From positions 183,887-214,270 of the forward strand of contig PDIP01000008.1 of NCBI GenBank assembly GCA_002811645.1: a stretch of DNA of 30,384 nt, read 5' to 3'. Shown here piece after piece: positions 27,989 to 30,384 of the stretch. The stretch is from Corallochytrium limacisporum. Taxonomy: Eukaryota > Opisthokonta. The notes beneath the pieces were generated by a model. That model had not been told where the DNA came from. It did not search any database and was given only the letters and a program-made list of their open reading frames with translations. Each line of letters starts with the position of its first letter. The stretch's first letter is position 1. Made by a program: the position numbers and the translations under genes.

Positions 27989-29383
27989 TCAGCTCAGCTG
28001 CTTGCAGTGGAAGCTCTTGGGCTGCGTGACAGAATCGAAGCCAAACTGAGACAGGCTGACACCACGACCAGAATCCTTCACACCCGTCCACGCCAGGGCA
28101 GGGTCGAGGTAATCGCAACGGTTCACGAAAAATGTGCCAGTCTGCACCTGGTCGCCAATGGCTAAACCAGTCTCGTAGTCCTTGGTCCACACCGATGCGG
28201 TCAGGCCGAACTCGCTGTCGTTCATGAGCCGTATGGCCTCCTCATCGCCACTGACCTTCATTATACCGATCACCGGTCCGAACGACTCGTCCCGCATTAC
28301 CGACATGGAATGATCCACGTTGGTCAGAACCTGCGGAGCGAGGTACGGACCCTTCTCATCTGCCGCCAAGGGAAACAGGCTTGCATCAATATGGGTTTGT
28401 GCCCCGGCCGCGACGGCGTCGGCGATTTGTTTTCGGATCCAATCGGCCGCTGACACCCGCACACAAGGACCCAGTGTCGTACCTGCCTCTCTAGGATCGC
28501 CCAGTATCATCTTTTTGGTTTCTTCCACATACTCCGAGACAAACGTGTCGTAAACGTCCTCATGGACGTAGATACGCTCAATAGCACAGCAGCACTGGCC
28601 ACAATTGAAGAAAGCGCCGCTCACTAGCTCAGCCACACTGTAAGACAGATCCGCATCCGCGCGCACGTACGCAGGATCCTTGCCGCCCAATTCGAGACCA
28701 ATGGCCATAAACTTATCGGAAGCCGCCTTGACAACTTCGTGACCGCCCTTCACGGAGCCGGTAAAGTTCACAAAGCCGACCCGAGGGTCCTGGATAACCG
28801 TGGCCGTAACGTCATGGTCCATGTGCAGGTACTGGAAGACGCCATCAGGGAGACCGGCAGCCTTAAAAGACGCGGCGAAACGCTCAGCGGCGAGGAGAGT
28901 CTGACTGCTCTGTTTCAGGATAACCGTGTTGCCAGCGAGGATGGCCGGTACGGTTGCGTTGATGGTGATCAGGTACGGGTAGTTCCACGCTCCGGCAATC
29001 AGGCAAACGCCAATGGGATCCTTGCGCACAAAGCGAGTAAATCCTTCCACCTTACCGACTTCCACGTCCTTCAGACACTCCGGCGCAATCTTTGTCATGT
29101 ATCGAGCACGTTCCTCTGTGCCACCAATCTCACCACCTGCCTGCCCCACTGGGCGGCCCATCTGCATCGTTAACTCCATGGCCAGCTCATCCTTCAAGCT
29201 CACAAAGTGGTCGATGAATTTGGTCATAATTCCACACCGCTCAGCCACTGGTACCTTGCGCCACTCCCGCTGTGCCTCCTCTGCCTTGGATATGGCCTTC
29301 AAGGCCTCATCCTTGCTCGCCAGTGGCCGTTCCACGAACACGGAACCGTCTACGGGAGACACAATCTTGACTGTACCGGTCAT
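27989..29383 (-). CDS. NAD(P)-dependent aldehyde dehydrogenase
   Basis: Encodes 464 residues from the first ATG at 29383; the frame is open for four more codons upstream but begins there with GTG. It is a complete ALDH-superfamily enzyme that oxidises an aldehyde to the acid. Key residues, numbered from this ATG, are Asn134 in AWNYP (oxyanion hole), Lys157 in LKQS (cofactor binding), Glu231 in LELGGKDP (general base) and Cys264 in the NCGQCC motif (nucleophile). FTGSVKGG (207-214) is the cofactor loop, and ESFGPVIGIMK (366-376) is the conserved late motif. No signal peptide, clear mitochondrial presequence or PTS1 (it ends in QLS) is seen, so it is likely cytosolic. As I recall, the C-terminal part DPALAWTGVKDSGRG is very like uncharacterised proteobacterial ALDHs, so a bacterial origin is possible. 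The substrate cannot be read from the sequence. Confidence 0.93.
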   Translation of the reverse strand: MTGTVKIVSPVDGSVFVERPLASKDEALKAISKAEEAQREWRKVPVAERCGIMTKFIDHFVSLKDELAMELTMQMGRPVGQAGGEIGGTEERARYMTKIAPECLKDVEVGKVEGFTRFVRKDPIGVCLIAGAWNYPYLITINATVPAILAGNTVILKQSSQTLLAAERFAASFKAAGLPDGVFQYLHMDHDVTATVIQDPRVGFVNFTGSVKGGHEVVKAASDKFMAIGLELGGKDPAYVRADADLSYSVAELVSGAFFNCGQCCCAIERIYVHEDVYDTFVSEYVEETKKMILGDPREAGTTLGPCVRVSAADWIRKQIADAVAAGAQTHIDASLFPLAADEKGPYLAPQVLTNVDHSMSVMRDESFGPVIGIMKVSGDEEAIRLMNDSEFGLTASVWTKDYETGLAIGDQVQTGTFFVNRCDYLDPALAWTGVKDSGRGVSLSQFGFDSVTQPKSFHCKQLS

Positions 29384-29831
29384 ATTCTTTTCCACCTGCT
29401 GCCTATTGCTGTGTATATCTCTAGAGATTATAGATCAGAACCATCTATTGATCAGAACGTTGTCCCGCTGTGAACGTCCGCACTGGGGCCTACCAGCTCA
29501 AGTACCCTATAGTCGCACGCCATGCCTCCCCGCAAGGGCACTGCGCATCAGGACTCCCCTCCTCGACAACTCCCCTTTTGCCGCCCAGGGGGGGCCCCCA
29601 CCGTTTGATGTGTTGTGGCCTTTTCAGCCACTGAACAAGACCCCTTCCCCCTCTGTGCCACCAAACTCGTAGAAGCCTACACTGAGATTGAGCCCTGGAT
29701 TTTCGCCACCCTTGCCAGCTTCCTATACAAATAAAATGAGAACAGGAAACAAGGACCGAATCAACACTTGCATGTAGAGTTCCATTGCTTCAGTATGGAA
29801 TTGACGGGAGCAAATATGCGTATTGAAAATC

Positions 29832-29861
29832 AAAACAGGAGTAAAACAGGAGTCCTGTTTT
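29832..29861. repeat. Tandem 11-mer followed by its inverted copy (hairpin)
   Basis: AAAACAGGA occurs at 29832-29840 and 29843-29851, and its exact reverse complement TCCTGTTTT lies at 29853-29861. The second and third units form a perfect stem with almost no loop. The first unit could compete for pairing. Confidence 0.85.
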
Positions 29862-29920
29862 CCTGACCATCGCATCAGGGGGTCAGTTGTTAATCGAGGT
29901 GCCTCAAGGACTTCCCGTCC

Positions 29921-29950
29921 GTTGCATATTCTTGCATATTCTTGCATATT
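29921..29950. repeat. Three tandem copies of a 10-bp unit
   Basis: TTGCATATT is repeated three times with a period of 10 bases, about one helical turn. The unit contains ATGCAAAT-like octamer similarity on the minus strand (AATATGCAA), but no binding factor can be assigned. Confidence 0.85.
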
Positions 29951-30384
29951 GAGTTCAGCCCCGGATGCACCATATTTTGTAAAAAACTTGGTGGCTGAAC
30001 AATATACCTATGGCATCTCCTCAACTTCCTAAGCTGGTCGTTCATGCATCCCGATCAGCGCGGACAAACTAGCTGCGGTTGGTAAATGGGATTTCTCCCT
30101 GGCGTGGTAGTGCGATGTGCAAGACCTGGTAGTGTGCACAATCACCGACATGTAACGAAACGTGTCAATGTATGCCTTGTGCGCAAAAGCGACGGGCCGG
30201 CACGCACACCCAGCGATGGCCCACCGTTGGAACCAGACCGCTTGGCATACCACCCTCTGTCTCATAATATTAGGTAGAATCTATTCAAATCATATTCATT
30301 CGAATCCCGACCGCTGTGGCGGGAAACATTTTGCGCGTTCAAACTCAGCGTAGCCGACTCTATCCCCGAGCCAATTTTCAGTCC

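Larger units (their letters stand above)
29384..30384. other. Region upstream of the aldehyde dehydrogenase, no gene recognised
   Basis: The part next to 29384 should contain the aldehyde dehydrogenase promoter; ATATAC reads toward the gene near 29412-29417. Short repeats at 29832-29861 and 29921-29950 are annotated separately. Frames in this stretch are short and overlapping on both strands, without a recognisable domain. No RNA gene is seen. Confidence 0.55.

Overview
The window looks like nuclear DNA of an intron-poor eukaryotic microbe. Nine recognisable protein genes and one doubtful small ORF are seen. Every recognisable gene is a single uninterrupted reading frame starting with ATG, and TAA, TGA and TAG stops are all used, as in the standard code. 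Products are typically eukaryotic: half-size ABCG transporters, a Rab-GAP (TBC) protein, a GCN20/ABCF3-like ATPase, a short mitochondrial ATP synthase subunit f-like protein, a peroxisome-targeted acyl-CoA dehydrogenase and two secreted proteins with signal peptides. There is no bacterial operon layout. A protist such as an intron-poor stramenopile or a unicellular red alga would fit, but the sequence alone does not settle the lineage.

Layout. 1-1535: no gene seen; the window begins in a poly-G run. 1536-6287: two tandem genes for related secreted proteins, separated by about 2 kb that holds an AT-rich, foreign-looking ORF and a templated duplication. 6642-7634 (-): nitronate monooxygenase-like. 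10028-11365 (+): acyl-CoA dehydrogenase ending in SKL, tail to tail with a TBC-domain protein at 11425-13023 (-), with only 59 bp between stop codons. 14117-14350 (+): ATP synthase subunit f-like, convergent with an ABCF protein at 14519-16303 (-). 16717-16853 is an assembly gap sitting in a poly-G tract. 17269-19383 (-) and 25732-27810 (+) are two divergent ABCG half-transporter paralogues separated by 6.3 kb with no recognisable gene. 27989-29383 (-): aldehyde dehydrogenase. From 29384 to the end no gene is seen.

From 4.8 kb onward the genes are arranged as four convergent pairs with short spacers (59-354 bp), while divergent spacers are long (1.1-6.3 kb) and carry microsatellites, polypurine blocks and G/C homopolymers. 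No single pathway joins the genes. Loose themes are oxidative or peroxisomal metabolism (acyl-CoA dehydrogenase, nitronate monooxygenase, aldehyde dehydrogenase) and export (two ABCG, two secreted proteins).

The most unusual part is 1.5-6.3 kb. The secreted pair resembles the carbohydrate-binding half of Agd3-type (CE18/CBM87) fungal deacetylases as I remember it, but shows no catalytic Asp-Asp motif. The first copy ends where the second continues into a Cys-rich tail, and an AT-rich segment of different codon use starts almost exactly there.
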